Positions 1 through 7,470 of a stretch of DNA of 17,744 bases are shown here, one piece after another (the first letter of the stretch is position 1; every line of letters begins with the position of its first letter). Source of the DNA: an uncultured Collinsella sp. (GTDB lineage: Bacteria; Actinomycetota; Coriobacteriia; Coriobacteriales; Coriobacteriaceae). The stretch is from NCBI GenBank assembly GCA_900757495.1, contig CAAENX010000010.1, positions 1 through 17,744 on the forward strand. Direction: 5' to 3'. The notes under the pieces were generated by a model. The model searched no databases and was not told the DNA's origin. It worked only from the letters and a program-made list of their open reading frames with translations. Made by a program: the position numbers and the translations under genes.

Positions 1-56
1 CTGAGCCTTTCCCTCGGGAAACTTCGCGAAGCCCAGTTCCCGAGGGAAAGGCTCAG
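1..56. repeat. Long perfect inverted repeat (20-bp arms)
   Basis: Bases 1-20 and 37-56 are exact reverse complements, separated by 16 bases that themselves contain the palindrome CTTCGCGAAG (22-31). No T-run follows on the + strand, so it is not a standard intrinsic terminator in that direction. For the - strand, or for a gene ending to the left, the flank lies outside the window. It could be the 3' hairpin of an unseen upstream gene or a REP-like palindromic element. Confidence 0.75.
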
Positions 57-90
57 CCGCCACCACGAAGACCGCAGGGACGGGAGCAGC

Positions 91-108
91 TATACTACTC
101 TCAGTAGT
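91..108 (+). promoter_or_regulatory. Candidate purE promoter -10 with overlapping dyad
   Basis: TATACT at 91-96 resembles a sigma-70 -10 box, about 64 bases before the purE start. No convincing -35 box is visible. An inverted repeat, ACTACT (94-99) and AGTAGT (103-108) with a 3-base spacer, overlaps the -10 box. A second palindrome, GCGGATCCGC, lies at 117-126. Either could be an operator, but no known regulator motif is recognised. Confidence 0.35.
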
Positions 109-159
109 TAAGGGTCGCGGATCCGCCGCGTCACCGCTCTCAACAGGAGGTCTTTGTTT

Positions 160-624
160 ATGGCAGATCAGAAGCCGGTTGTCGGGATCATTATGGGCTC
201 CAAGTCCGATCTGGGCGTTATGGAAGGTTGCACCGCCGAGCTCGAGGCACTGGGCGTGCCCTATGAGCTTGTCATTGCGAGCGCACACCGCACGCCGGCG
301 AAGGTCCACGAGTGGGCTTCGACTGCTGCCGATCGCGGTATCAAAGTGATTATCGCCGCCGCCGGCAAGGCCGCTCACCTGGGTGGTGTCGTGGCTGCCT
401 TTACGCCGCTGCCGGTTATCGGTGTGCCTATGAAGACGAGTGACCTGGGCGGTATGGATTCGCTGCTGTCGATGGTGCAGATGCCTTCGGGCGTACCCGT
501 TGCCTGCGTTGCCATCAACGGCGCCAAGAACGCCGCCATCTATGCCACACAGATTCTGGGTGCTTGCGACCCCGAGTACCGCAAGGTTATCGAGAAGATG
601 AAGCAGGAGATGGCCGACGCCTAG
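160..624 (+). CDS. purE: N5-carboxyaminoimidazole ribonucleotide mutase (PurE, class I)
   Basis: PurE moves the carboxylate of N5-CAIR to give CAIR in de novo purine synthesis, in the cytoplasm. The 154-residue product covers the whole single-domain family. GSKSD (13-17) matches the phosphate-binding loop, SAHRTP (41-46) carries the expected active-site histidine (His43), and AGKAAHLGG (68-76) matches the conserved AGxAAHLxG loop. SLLSMVQMPSGVPVA is also typical of class I enzymes. The ATG at 160 is chosen because AGGAGG (145-150) lies 9 bases upstream; an in-frame TTG at 154 would sit almost on the ribosome site. No purK follows, although class I PurE normally works with PurK, so purK must be elsewhere. 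The sortase gene starts 35 bases downstream on the same strand. Confidence 0.95.
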   Translation: MADQKPVVGIIMGSKSDLGVMEGCTAELEALGVPYELVIASAHRTPAKVHEWASTAADRGIKVIIAAAGKAAHLGGVVAAFTPLPVIGVPMKTSDLGGMDSLLSMVQMPSGVPVACVAINGAKNAAIYATQILGACDPEYRKVIEKMKQEMADA

Positions 625-659
625 GCGTTTCGCCGTTTCGCCGCAGTATAAGGAGAGCC

Positions 660-1664
660 ATGTCCGACTATCAGGGAAAACGATTCAAGGCTTCTCAGAT
701 TCCCGATCCGTCGAAGCCGGGTGCTGCCCGTGCGGCACAGCAGGGTCGGACATCCTCTCCTCAGCAGCAGCGTGCGCCGCGTCCCGTAACGCCGATGTCC
801 CATCATCGCCAGGATACGCCGGCTGCATATCGCCCTTCGTCGTATGATACGGCCAAGAAAGAATCGCGTTCTACGAAACAGTCGGGCGCTGCTCCGTCGA
901 GCTATACCGAGCCGCCGCGCAAAAAGCGCCGCTCCATTATCCCCATCTTACTCATCATCATCGGTATCGGTCTGATTGTCGCCGCCGCCGCTATCTTTAT
1001 TAATGCTCAGATTGGCTATAAGCAGGCGAGCGAGTCGTATCAGAAAATCGAGAAGCAATATGTAAGCGATAAGGACGCCAGCGGCGTGCCGATTATCGAC
1101 TTCGATGCACTTGCTCAGACAAACCCCGAGATTGTGGGTTGGATTTACGCGCCGGGAACCAACATCAACTATCCCGTGGTGCAGACCAATAACAACTCCA
1201 AGTACCTCAACACGCTGTTTGACGGTACATCTAACGCGTCCGGTGCCATTTTCCTGGATAGCGATGACACCGCACCGGGAATGGTCGACCAGCAGACCAC
1301 GATCTACGGCCACCACATGAACGACGGATCGATGTTCAATGTGATCTCGGACACGACCGATCAGGCGACGTTCGACAGCATAGAGTACGTGTATTACATC
1401 ACGCGCGATGCGACGTATAAGCTGCGTCCGCTGGCGACCAAGGTGGTCGAGGACACGTATGCCAAGGCGCGCACGACCAATTTTGAGGGCGACGACGGAC
1501 TCAAGAACTACCTGTCCGAGATGCTCGACGGTGCCTCTGCCGTGGCGAGCGATGCGGGCGATCGCGCCGCCTCGGCAACCAAAGTCGTAACGCTTGTGAC
1601 CTGCCGTTCGCTGTCATTTAGCAATACGCGCGCAGTCATGGTGCTCACACCGGTCGAGGAATAA
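660..1664 (+). CDS. srtB: Class B sortase with long cytoplasmic N-terminal tail
   Basis: Sortases are membrane-anchored cysteine transpeptidases that cut a C-terminal sorting signal and attach the protein to the cell wall or to pilin. The 334-residue product has a hydrophilic, Pro/Ser/Gln/Arg-rich tail (1-91), a basic RKKRR stop (87-91), one membrane helix (about 93-115), then the catalytic domain. The triad is visible: His218 in YGHHM, Cys315 in TLVTC and Arg324 in SNTRAVM. The blocks VGWIYAPGTNINYPVVQ and SGAIFLDSDD are characteristic of class B. An AAGGAG ribosome site lies just upstream of the ATG at 660; a longer frame from 564 would overlap purE and lacks support. No LPXTG-type substrate gene is nearby, so its target is unknown. 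The neighbours are purE and a MoaE-like gene, which suggests housekeeping placement rather than a pilus cluster. Confidence 0.9.
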   Translation: MSDYQGKRFKASQIPDPSKPGAARAAQQGRTSSPQQQRAPRPVTPMSHHRQDTPAAYRPSSYDTAKKESRSTKQSGAAPSSYTEPPRKKRRSIIPILLIIIGIGLIVAAAAIFINAQIGYKQASESYQKIEKQYVSDKDASGVPIIDFDALAQTNPEIVGWIYAPGTNINYPVVQTNNNSKYLNTLFDGTSNASGAIFLDSDDTAPGMVDQQTTIYGHHMNDGSMFNVISDTTDQATFDSIEYVYYITRDATYKLRPLATKVVEDTYAKARTTNFEGDDGLKNYLSEMLDGASAVASDAGDRAASATKVVTLVTCRSLSFSNTRAVMVLTPVEE

Positions 1665-1719
1665 AGTGTCCGGGAGCCCCGTCCCAAAAAGATTACCCTG
1701 GAAATCAAAAGGAGAAATG

Positions 1720-2136
1720 ATGCTCGAGAATGGCAAATCGATGCCTTCGGTTGATGCTTGGCTGCGCGAGGCCAAGGCCGATTCGTCGGCACCTGCGTGC
1801 GGTATGTATCTGACACATAACGGTGTGGTGCGCGCGACTCCCAAGTCCGAGGTGCGCGGAGTCGAGACCGATGGCGTGGCGCCGGGCCACAAGGTGGGCG
1901 GCATGGTGTTTGGCTACGATGCCAGCAAGGTACAGGCCGCCATCGAGGCGACGCGCGCGATGCCGGGTATCGGCTATGTGCGCGTGTGGCTGGCGAGCGG
2001 CGAGCTTGCCGTAGGTGACGACATCATGCTCGTGCTCATCGGCGGGGACATTCGCCCGCACGTGGTCGATGCGCTGCAGGCGCTCGTTGGCACCATCAAG
2101 AATGAATGCGTGAGTGAGGTCGAGCGCGAGGCGTAG
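1720..2136 (+). CDS. MoaE-like (molybdopterin synthase large-subunit fold) protein
   Basis: The 138-residue product aligns by eye with MoaE, the catalytic subunit that puts sulfur into molybdopterin. GMYLTHNGVVR (28-38) matches the strand ending in the family's TGxVR. GIGYVRVWLASGELAVGDDIMLVLIGG (83-109) matches the RVxVxHRxGxLxxGDxxVxV core. HVVDALQALVGTIKNE follows, as the last helix does in MoaE. The family's SAHR motif is replaced (GGDIRP), and of the two lysines near the end only one (Lys127) is plausible. The C-terminal tail is short. It may therefore be a divergent or non-catalytic member; no moaD, moaA or other cofactor gene is nearby. The ATG at 1720 is preferred over the one at 1717 because GGAG (1711-1714) is then 5 bases away. 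A terminator follows. Confidence 0.6.
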   Translation: MLENGKSMPSVDAWLREAKADSSAPACGMYLTHNGVVRATPKSEVRGVETDGVAPGHKVGGMVFGYDASKVQAAIEATRAMPGIGYVRVWLASGELAVGDDIMLVLIGGDIRPHVVDALQALVGTIKNECVSEVEREA

Positions 2137-2166
2137 AGGCTTGCATCGATAGAAGGCTCGTTTATA

Positions 2167-2205
2167 AAAACGCCCGCCGGTACGTGTGATACCGGCGGGC
2201 GTTTT
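2167..2205. terminator. Bidirectional intrinsic terminator
   Basis: A perfect 16-bp stem (2167-2182 with 2190-2205) has a 7-base loop. It is flanked by A-run and T-run, so it can end transcription from the MoaE-like gene on the + strand and from the convergent CmpB-family gene on the - strand. Confidence 0.93.
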
Positions 2206-2226
2206 GCGTTTTGGGCGCGGTGGGTG

Positions 2227-3456
2227 CTACACGCGCGTCGCATCCTTGGGGCTCATGGTCATGCTCTGGAAGCGATTCTCCATAAAGTCATTATCGAAGT
2301 ACTTGCCGTAGAACTGCGCAACGGGAATATCCGGTTCCGTGCCGTTGACGCGCTGATACCAATAATCGAGCGACTGCAGCGTCATAACGCCATCGACCAG
2401 CATAATGATGGTGAAGATGACGGTAGCCGAGTAGCGGCTCTTCCACGGAATCATGTTGATGAGCTTGAGTAGCCTCGGCAGCAGCAGCTTGATCCAGATG
2501 AGGCCACCCAGGCCCCACAGGCAGGCGAATCCCGTGCAGGTACGTCCGCCGGTAAGGACGGCGAGCGGATCGGGCATGCCAAAGAGCTTCATATGCGAGT
2601 AGCTCCACGAGACCACACCGAACGAGGTCTGCATAAACCAGCCCACGAACACCTCAAAGCTTGCACCGAGCAGCGCGCTCACCAAAAAGATAATGATGGG
2701 GTTCTTTTTATAGAAGCGGTTGAGCACCATGGTCATGAGCACGGCGCCAAATCCGTAGATGGGGCTGAAGGGGCCAAACAGCATGCCGGCGCGGTTCTGG
2801 TAGACGCCCGGGTCATCGACCGTCATATGCCAGATGTCCTCGGCGATCAGGCCGAGTATGCAGCAGACAAAGAATACCCAGAACAGGTTGAAGTAGTTGA
2901 GCTTGATGTAGCCTTCGCCGGTTTCATCGCGCCCGAGCATGCCCTCGGCGGCGGCGTCGCGATCGAGCATCTCCTGCAGGCGGCGCTGCAGCTCGCGCTC
3001 CTGGCGCAGCGTGGGGTCGACGGTGGCCGAAAGCGCGACGAGGATGCCGAGCTGGATGGCAGGGCGAAGCAAGAAGGGCCCGATGCCCTGGAGCATCACG
3101 TCAACCAAAAGCTCGACGACGGTAAACGCGATAAGGATATAGGACAGACGGGCGGCATTGCGGCGCTGGTTCTTGATGAGGTCCAGGCCAAAGATGATCA
3201 GGATGACGGCGCTTGCCGCAGAGAGCATGATGCCGGCGACGATAAGGCCGACCGCGACGAGCGTGTTGTCGCCGAGCTTGGCGGCGGCGTTGCCGTTGAT
3301 GAGCGCGGTGATGACCTGCCACATAAAGGCGCCGACCGAAGGGAGCGTGCCCACGCCGGACAGGATGCACAGGACGGCGTACACCTTAATGATGAGGGGG
3401 ATCTTCTTGACCTCCGTGGCGCTGGGGACGCTGGGGTCGAGTTCGTTTCGATCCAT
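2227..3456 (-). CDS. CmpB-family (putative ABC-transporter type IV) membrane protein
   Basis: The 409-residue integral membrane protein has two halves. The N-terminal half has about four hydrophobic segments (roughly 20-36, 66-90, 103-120 and 128-145), followed by a charged stretch rich in Arg, Glu and Gln (148-180). The second half (about 186-340) matches the family named ABC_trans_CmpB. NLFWVFFVCCILGLIAEDIWH opens it, followed by LFGPFSPIYGFGAVL (226-240) and GRTCTGFACLWGLGG. The family name implies transport, but no ATPase is adjacent and the function is not established. The start at 3456 is chosen because GAAAGG lies about 7 bases upstream on the - strand; the frame stays open to 3633 but the upstream part is low-complexity and basic. 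It stands alone between two convergent/divergent neighbours. Confidence 0.75.
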   Translation of the reverse strand: MDRNELDPSVPSATEVKKIPLIIKVYAVLCILSGVGTLPSVGAFMWQVITALINGNAAAKLGDNTLVAVGLIVAGIMLSAASAVILIIFGLDLIKNQRRNAARLSYILIAFTVVELLVDVMLQGIGPFLLRPAIQLGILVALSATVDPTLRQERELQRRLQEMLDRDAAAEGMLGRDETGEGYIKLNYFNLFWVFFVCCILGLIAEDIWHMTVDDPGVYQNRAGMLFGPFSPIYGFGAVLMTMVLNRFYKKNPIIIFLVSALLGASFEVFVGWFMQTSFGVVSWSYSHMKLFGMPDPLAVLTGGRTCTGFACLWGLGGLIWIKLLLPRLLKLINMIPWKSRYSATVIFTIIMLVDGVMTLQSLDYWYQRVNGTEPDIPVAQFYGKYFDNDFMENRFQSMTMSPKDATRV

Positions 3457-3640
3457 ACATAACCTTTCTCGTTTTGCTGTAGGTACAAGGATACGCCGCC
3501 GACCTGCCAAAAGACAGGACGAACGTCCCAATTGCAACAATGCAAGCCCCAACGGCGGGCGAGACGCGTCGTAACGGAAGTATGCGGGATCGTCGGCCCC
3601 GAGGCGGTTGCCCAATAAAATGTTTGGCTGCAAAACGGAT
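3457..3640 (-). promoter_or_regulatory. Long putative leader and promoter of the CmpB-family gene
   Basis: A - strand TATAAT lies at 3644-3639, with only a weak -35 (CTTTTT at about 3666-3661, 16-base spacer). If used, the leader is about 175 bases. It contains several short hairpin candidates, for example TTGCA/TGCAA at about 3532-3545, CCTG/CAGG at about 3506-3521 and GGAC/GTCC at about 3518-3529. No known riboswitch class is recognised. Confidence 0.35.
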
Positions 3641-3703
3641 TATAAGCTCGGTGGGCTTTTAAAAAGCGCTGTTCATGCGCGGGAGTGCTTGTCTTGCCGT
3701 GCG

Positions 3704-3709
3704 TATAAT
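3704..3709 (+). promoter_or_regulatory. purF promoter -10 box
   Basis: A perfect TATAAT at 3704-3709 lies 41 bases before the purF ATG. No good -35 box stands 16-18 bases upstream (the sequence there is GGGAGT). This end of the 294-base divergent gap is otherwise free of recognisable operators. Confidence 0.5.
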
Positions 3710-3750
3710 AGGGCGGGTAACGCCAAATAACGAGGCTCTGAGGGGATGCC

Positions 3751-5421
3751 ATGTCTCAAGAAACCATCCGCGCGGCCGAGCGCGCCGCGGGACAGGTGAA
3801 GACCATGTCGACGTATGATCCGGACTCCGACCAGCTGCATGAGGAATGCGGCATTTTTGGTGTGTGGGCGCCCGATCGCGACGTGGCTCGACTGACGTAC
3901 TTTGGTCTGCGCGCGCTACAGCATCGCGGCCAGGAATCGGCGGGAATCGCCGTGGGTGATGGCGGCACGGTTATGGTTCGCAAGGACCTGGGACTGCTCG
4001 ATCGTGTGTTCTCCAACGCCGACCTGTCGACGCTCTCCGGTCAGCTGGCCGTGGGCCACGTGCGCTACGGCACCGCCGGCGCCAAGAGCTGGGAAGCCTC
4101 GCAGCCGCATCTTTCCACCATCAACAGCGTCATTATCGCGCTTGCTCACAACGGCACTCTGGTCAACACCGACGAGCTGCGCCGCCAGCTGATCGAGCTG
4201 GGCGTGCCGTTCCTCTCCAATTCGGATTCCGAGGTCGCGACCAAGCTTATCGGCTACTTTACCCAGCGTACGGGCCACCTGCGCGAGGGCATTCGCAAGA
4301 CCATGGAGCTTGTGCGCGGCGGCTACGCCATGACGCTCATTAACGAGCAGGCGCTCTACGCATTCCGCGATCCGCACGGCATTCGCCCGCTCGTGCTGGG
4401 CAAGCTGGTGGACGAGGGTCTGGACCAGGCCGATGCCGCATCCGTTTCGCAGCTGCCCTCGCAAGACGGCGCCACGACGGTCGACTCCGCCGTCCATGTC
4501 ACGCGTGCCGGCGGTTGGGTCGTTGCTTCCGAGACCTGCGCACTCGACATCGTGGGTGCCGAGTACGTCCGTGACGTCCGTCCCGGCGAGATCTTGCGCA
4601 TCAGCGCCGAGGGTCTGGTATCCGAGCAGGGCGTGCCTGCAGCCGAAGAGCCCGCCAACTGCATCTTTGAGCAGGTCTACTTTGCCCGCCCCGACTCCAT
4701 CATGAACGGCAAGAGCGTCTACGCCTGCCGTTACGACATGGGTCGTCAGCTGGCACACGAGGAGCCCGTCGAGGCCGACCTGGTCATCGGCGTGCCCGAC
4801 TCCGGCCTGCCGCCCGCGGAGGGGTATTCGCACGAGAGCGGTATTCCCTTTGGCGAGGGCCTCATCAAGAACCGCTACGTGGGCCGTACGTTTATCGAGC
4901 CCACGCAGGAGCTGCGCGCCATGGGCGTGCGCATGAAACTCAACCCGCTGCGCGACAACATCGAGGGCAAGCGCCTAGTCGTCATCGACGACTCCATCGT
5001 CCGCGGCACCACCATGGTGCAGCTCGTCAAGATGCTGCGCAACGCTGGCGCCAAGGAGATTCATATCCGCATCAACTCGCCCGAGGTCATCTGGCCGTGC
5101 TTCTACGGTATCGATACCGACGTGCAGTCGCAGCTTATCAGCGCCAACAAGACGGTCGACGAGATTTGCGAGTATATCGGCGCCGATTCGCTGGCCTTCC
5201 TTTCGGTCGAGGGCCTGCTGAAGGTCATGCCCAAGGGCGGTTACTGCGATGCGTGCTTTACCGGCCGCTACCCCGTGGCGATTCCCGAGAGCTTTGGCCG
5301 CGATAAGTTTATGGAGGGCTTTAAGCCCCGCAACCTGGATAAACCGCTGCATTTTGACGACGACGCCGTGGTCGAGAAATACGACGACCGCAGCTGGGAA
5401 GAGAAGCACGGCGAGGCCTAA
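3751..5421 (+). CDS. purF: Amidophosphoribosyltransferase (PurF), Fe-S type
   Basis: PurF makes phosphoribosylamine from PRPP and glutamine, the first committed step of purine synthesis. The N-terminal glutaminase domain starts at Cys33 of EECGIFG, which becomes the nucleophile after removal of a propeptide. LQHRGQESAG, GHVRYGTAG and LAHNGTLVN follow. The PRPP loop VVIDDSIVRGTT is at about 410-421. Cysteines at 304 (ANCIFEQ), 450 (WPCFYG), 499 and 502 (YCDACF) match the four ligands of the [4Fe-4S] cluster in the Bacillus-type enzyme. The protein (556 residues) is longer than the roughly 475-505 usual. This is mainly because of an insert of about 35 residues at 220-254 (Asp/Ala/Ser rich, between LGKL and WVVASETCA) and a charged C-terminal tail. 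The ATG at 3751 has GAGGGG 5 bases upstream. An ATG at 3805 with GGTGA upstream is a possible alternative start giving a shorter propeptide. Confidence 0.95.
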   Translation: MSQETIRAAERAAGQVKTMSTYDPDSDQLHEECGIFGVWAPDRDVARLTYFGLRALQHRGQESAGIAVGDGGTVMVRKDLGLLDRVFSNADLSTLSGQLAVGHVRYGTAGAKSWEASQPHLSTINSVIIALAHNGTLVNTDELRRQLIELGVPFLSNSDSEVATKLIGYFTQRTGHLREGIRKTMELVRGGYAMTLINEQALYAFRDPHGIRPLVLGKLVDEGLDQADAASVSQLPSQDGATTVDSAVHVTRAGGWVVASETCALDIVGAEYVRDVRPGEILRISAEGLVSEQGVPAAEEPANCIFEQVYFARPDSIMNGKSVYACRYDMGRQLAHEEPVEADLVIGVPDSGLPPAEGYSHESGIPFGEGLIKNRYVGRTFIEPTQELRAMGVRMKLNPLRDNIEGKRLVVIDDSIVRGTTMVQLVKMLRNAGAKEIHIRINSPEVIWPCFYGIDTDVQSQLISANKTVDEICEYIGADSLAFLSVEGLLKVMPKGGYCDACFTGRYPVAIPESFGRDKFMEGFKPRNLDKPLHFDDDAVVEKYDDRSWEEKHGEA

Positions 5422-5459
5422 AACCTGCCATGTAGGGACAGGTTTATTTTGGTAGGTTT
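5421..5459 (+). promoter_or_regulatory. Competing hairpins after purF (attenuator-like)
   Basis: AAACCTG (5421-5427) can pair with CAGGTTT (5439-5445), or AAACCTGCCA (5421-5430) can pair with TGGTAGGTTT (5450-5459) with one wobble. The two pairings exclude each other. The first is followed by ATTTT, a weak terminator-like run. It lies between purF and purM. The loop carries the GGGACAG motif seen in other gaps of this window. Confidence 0.35.
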
Positions 5460-5577
5460 CACCTGCTGTTTTGTTGATATGACGGCGCGTGCTGTTATGG
5501 CGCGCGCCGAAATGAACGCAACTATGAGCACCGTTTGGCACCCGCGCGTCGGACGGTAATGGGAGAGGAAGGCTCAG

Positions 5578-6681
5578 ATGAGCGACAGCAAGCATGTGAC
5601 GTACGAGGATGCCGGCGTCGATACCGCCGAGGGCGGCCGCGCCGTTGACGCTATTAAGCAGATGGTCAAGGACACCAACCGCCCCGAGGTTATCGGCGGT
5701 ATCGGCGGCTTCGGTGGCCTGTTCTCGGCCGCCGCGCTTAAGGATATGGAAGACCCGATTCTGATCAGCGGTACCGACGGCGTGGGCACCAAGCTCGTGC
5801 TCGCCCAGATCATGGACCGTCACGAGACGGTGGGCCAGGACCTGGTCGCCATGTGCGTCAACGACATTTTGGCTTCGGGCGCCGAGCCGCTGTTCTTCCT
5901 GGACTACGTTGCCATCGGTCACATCGAGGCCGAGCACATGGCAAAGATCATCAAGGGCGTGGCCGATGGCTGCAAGCTCGCGGGCTGCGCGCTCGTGGGC
6001 GGTGAGATGGCCGAGCACCCCGGCGTCATGGCTCCGGCCGACTACGACCTTGCCGGCTTTACCGTGGGCGTCGTCGACCGTCCCAAGATGCTCGACCCCG
6101 CAAACGTCCGCCCCGGCGACGTGATTCTGGGCCTGCCTTCCACCGGCGTGCACTCCAACGGTTACTCGCTCGTGCGCAAGGTCATTGGCGTCGACGGCAT
6201 TAAGCCGGGCACGCCCGAGGCCGCCGCTAAGGCCGAGGAGCTGAGCCGTCCGCTCGAGGAGCTCGGCGGCGCATCGCTGGCAGACGCCCTGTTGGCCCCC
6301 ACGCGCATCTATGTCAAGCCGATTCTTGAGTTGCTCCGCGGCGGCGCCAACGTGCACGCCATCGCCCACATCACTGGCGGCGGTATTACCGAGAACCTCA
6401 ACCGCGCGCTCGCCGACGACGTCGACGCCGTGGTCACCCGCAACGGTGCCGAGATGGGCTGGGACGTTCCGCCCGTCATCACCTATGTGTCGCGCCAGGC
6501 CGAGCTTGCGCCCAACGAGGCGTGCAAGACCTTCAACATGGGCGTTGGCCTGTGCCTGATCGTCGCTCCCGAGGACGAGGCCGCGGTGACCGAGGCCCTG
6601 GTCGCGCTGGGCGAGAAGCCGTTCCGCGTGGGCGAGTGCGTCGAGGGCTCCGGTAAGGTCGTGTACTCCGATGAGCGCTAA
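5578..6681 (+). CDS. purM: Phosphoribosylformylglycinamidine cyclo-ligase (AIR synthetase)
   Basis: PurM closes the imidazole ring: FGAM plus ATP gives AIR. The 367-residue product has the family landmarks in order: DAGVDTAEGGRAVD (11-24), GGIGGFGGLF (40-49), SGTDGVGTKL (64-73), the long VGQDLVAMCVNDILASGAEPLFFLDY block (85-110), GGEMAEHPG, STGVHSNGYSLVRK and HITGGGITENLNR. It is slightly longer than the usual 345 residues. The ATG at 5578 follows GAGGAAGG. The gene ends inside the start of purN (11-base overlap), so the two are translationally coupled. It lies 156 bases after purF; whether it has its own promoter cannot be seen. Confidence 0.96.
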   Translation: MSDSKHVTYEDAGVDTAEGGRAVDAIKQMVKDTNRPEVIGGIGGFGGLFSAAALKDMEDPILISGTDGVGTKLVLAQIMDRHETVGQDLVAMCVNDILASGAEPLFFLDYVAIGHIEAEHMAKIIKGVADGCKLAGCALVGGEMAEHPGVMAPADYDLAGFTVGVVDRPKMLDPANVRPGDVILGLPSTGVHSNGYSLVRKVIGVDGIKPGTPEAAAKAEELSRPLEELGGASLADALLAPTRIYVKPILELLRGGANVHAIAHITGGGITENLNRALADDVDAVVTRNGAEMGWDVPPVITYVSRQAELAPNEACKTFNMGVGLCLIVAPEDEAAVTEALVALGEKPFRVGECVEGSGKVVYSDER

Positions 6682-7369
6682 CGAGCAGATGGCTGCCGCC
6701 GAGGGCCTGGGCTTTGTGCCCTACGCCCGTCCGACCGGCACTGATACCGTCGAGCCGCTCAAGATCGGCGTGCTCATCAGCGGTTCGGGTACCAACCTGC
6801 AGGCGCTGATCGACCTGATCGCCGCTGGTAATCTCAACGCCTCGATTGAGCTTGTGGTGTCGAGCCGTCCTTCGGCTAAGGGTTTGCAGCGCGCCGAGCG
6901 CGCGGGCATCCAGACGCTCACGCTGTCCAAGGATGTCTATGCCGACCCTATTGCCGCTGACGAGATCATCGCGCACGAGCTTCTCGAGCGCGGCTGCGAG
7001 TATGTGGTCATGGCCGGCTACATGCGCATGGTGCACACGCCTTTGCTGGCGGCGTTTCCCAACCGCGTGGTCAATCTGCATCCGGCGCTGCTGCCGAGCT
7101 TTACCGGTGCGCATGCGATTGACGATGCCTTTGCGCGCGGCGTCAAGGTAACTGGCGTGACCGTGCATTTTGCCAACGAGATCTACGACAACGGTCCCAT
7201 CATCGCCCAGCGTGCGCTGGCTGTTGAGGAGGGCTGGGATGTCGACACGCTCGAGGAGCACATCCACGCGATTGAGCATGTGCTGTATCCCGAGGTCGTG
7301 CAAATGCTTGCCGACGGCCGCGTTCACGTGCTGGAGAGCGGCAAGGTGGCAGTTGACCCGGCGCGCTAG
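6671..7369 (+). CDS. purN: Phosphoribosylglycinamide formyltransferase (GART)
   Basis: PurN transfers a formyl group from 10-formyl-THF to GAR, the third step of purine synthesis. After about 30 extra N-terminal residues, the Rossmann-like domain begins with KIGVLISGSGTNLQAL (31-46). The catalytic set is in place: Asn135 and His137 in VNLHPALLPSF and Asp173 in YDNGPII, with TGVTVHFA (161-168) between. It is 232 residues, about 20 longer than E. coli PurN because of the N-terminal extension, which is Ala/Gly-rich and unlike the family. The start at 6671 overlaps the last 11 bases of purM and relies on coupling, since there is no strong ribosome site. A start at the ATG encoding Met7 is possible. 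The gene ends 68 bases before a terminator. Confidence 0.95.
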   Translation: MSANEQMAAAEGLGFVPYARPTGTDTVEPLKIGVLISGSGTNLQALIDLIAAGNLNASIELVVSSRPSAKGLQRAERAGIQTLTLSKDVYADPIAADEIIAHELLERGCEYVVMAGYMRMVHTPLLAAFPNRVVNLHPALLPSFTGAHAIDDAFARGVKVTGVTVHFANEIYDNGPIIAQRALAVEEGWDVDTLEEHIHAIEHVLYPEVVQMLADGRVHVLESGKVAVDPAR

Positions 7370-7437
7370 TCGCTTGAAAAAGGGTCTCCTTGGTTTCCTT
7401 GAGATGTAAAAGCTTCATCAGAACCAAGAAATCTGAT

Positions 7438-7470
7438 AGGGCCTCGTCCGTGTGCGGGCGGGGCCCTTTT
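7438..7470 (+). terminator. Intrinsic terminator after purN
   Basis: A 13-bp GC-rich stem (7438-7450 with 7455-7467, two G-U pairs as + strand RNA) has a TGTG loop and is followed by TTTT. It ends the purF-purM-purN unit. The T-run overlaps the -35 box of the next promoter. Confidence 0.9.

Noticed and set aside
154..159. Earlier TTG start for purE
   Set aside because: It sits only 3 bases from AGGAGG, while the ATG at 160 is at the normal distance and matches the family N-terminus.
2593..3462. A 289-residue open frame on the + strand
   Set aside because: It is the complement of the CmpB-family gene, is rich in His, Asp and Ala, and has no motif or ribosome site.
4975..6369. A 464-residue open frame on the - strand
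   Set aside because: It crosses the opposite strand of purF and purM and is a shadow. It contains no recognisable domain.
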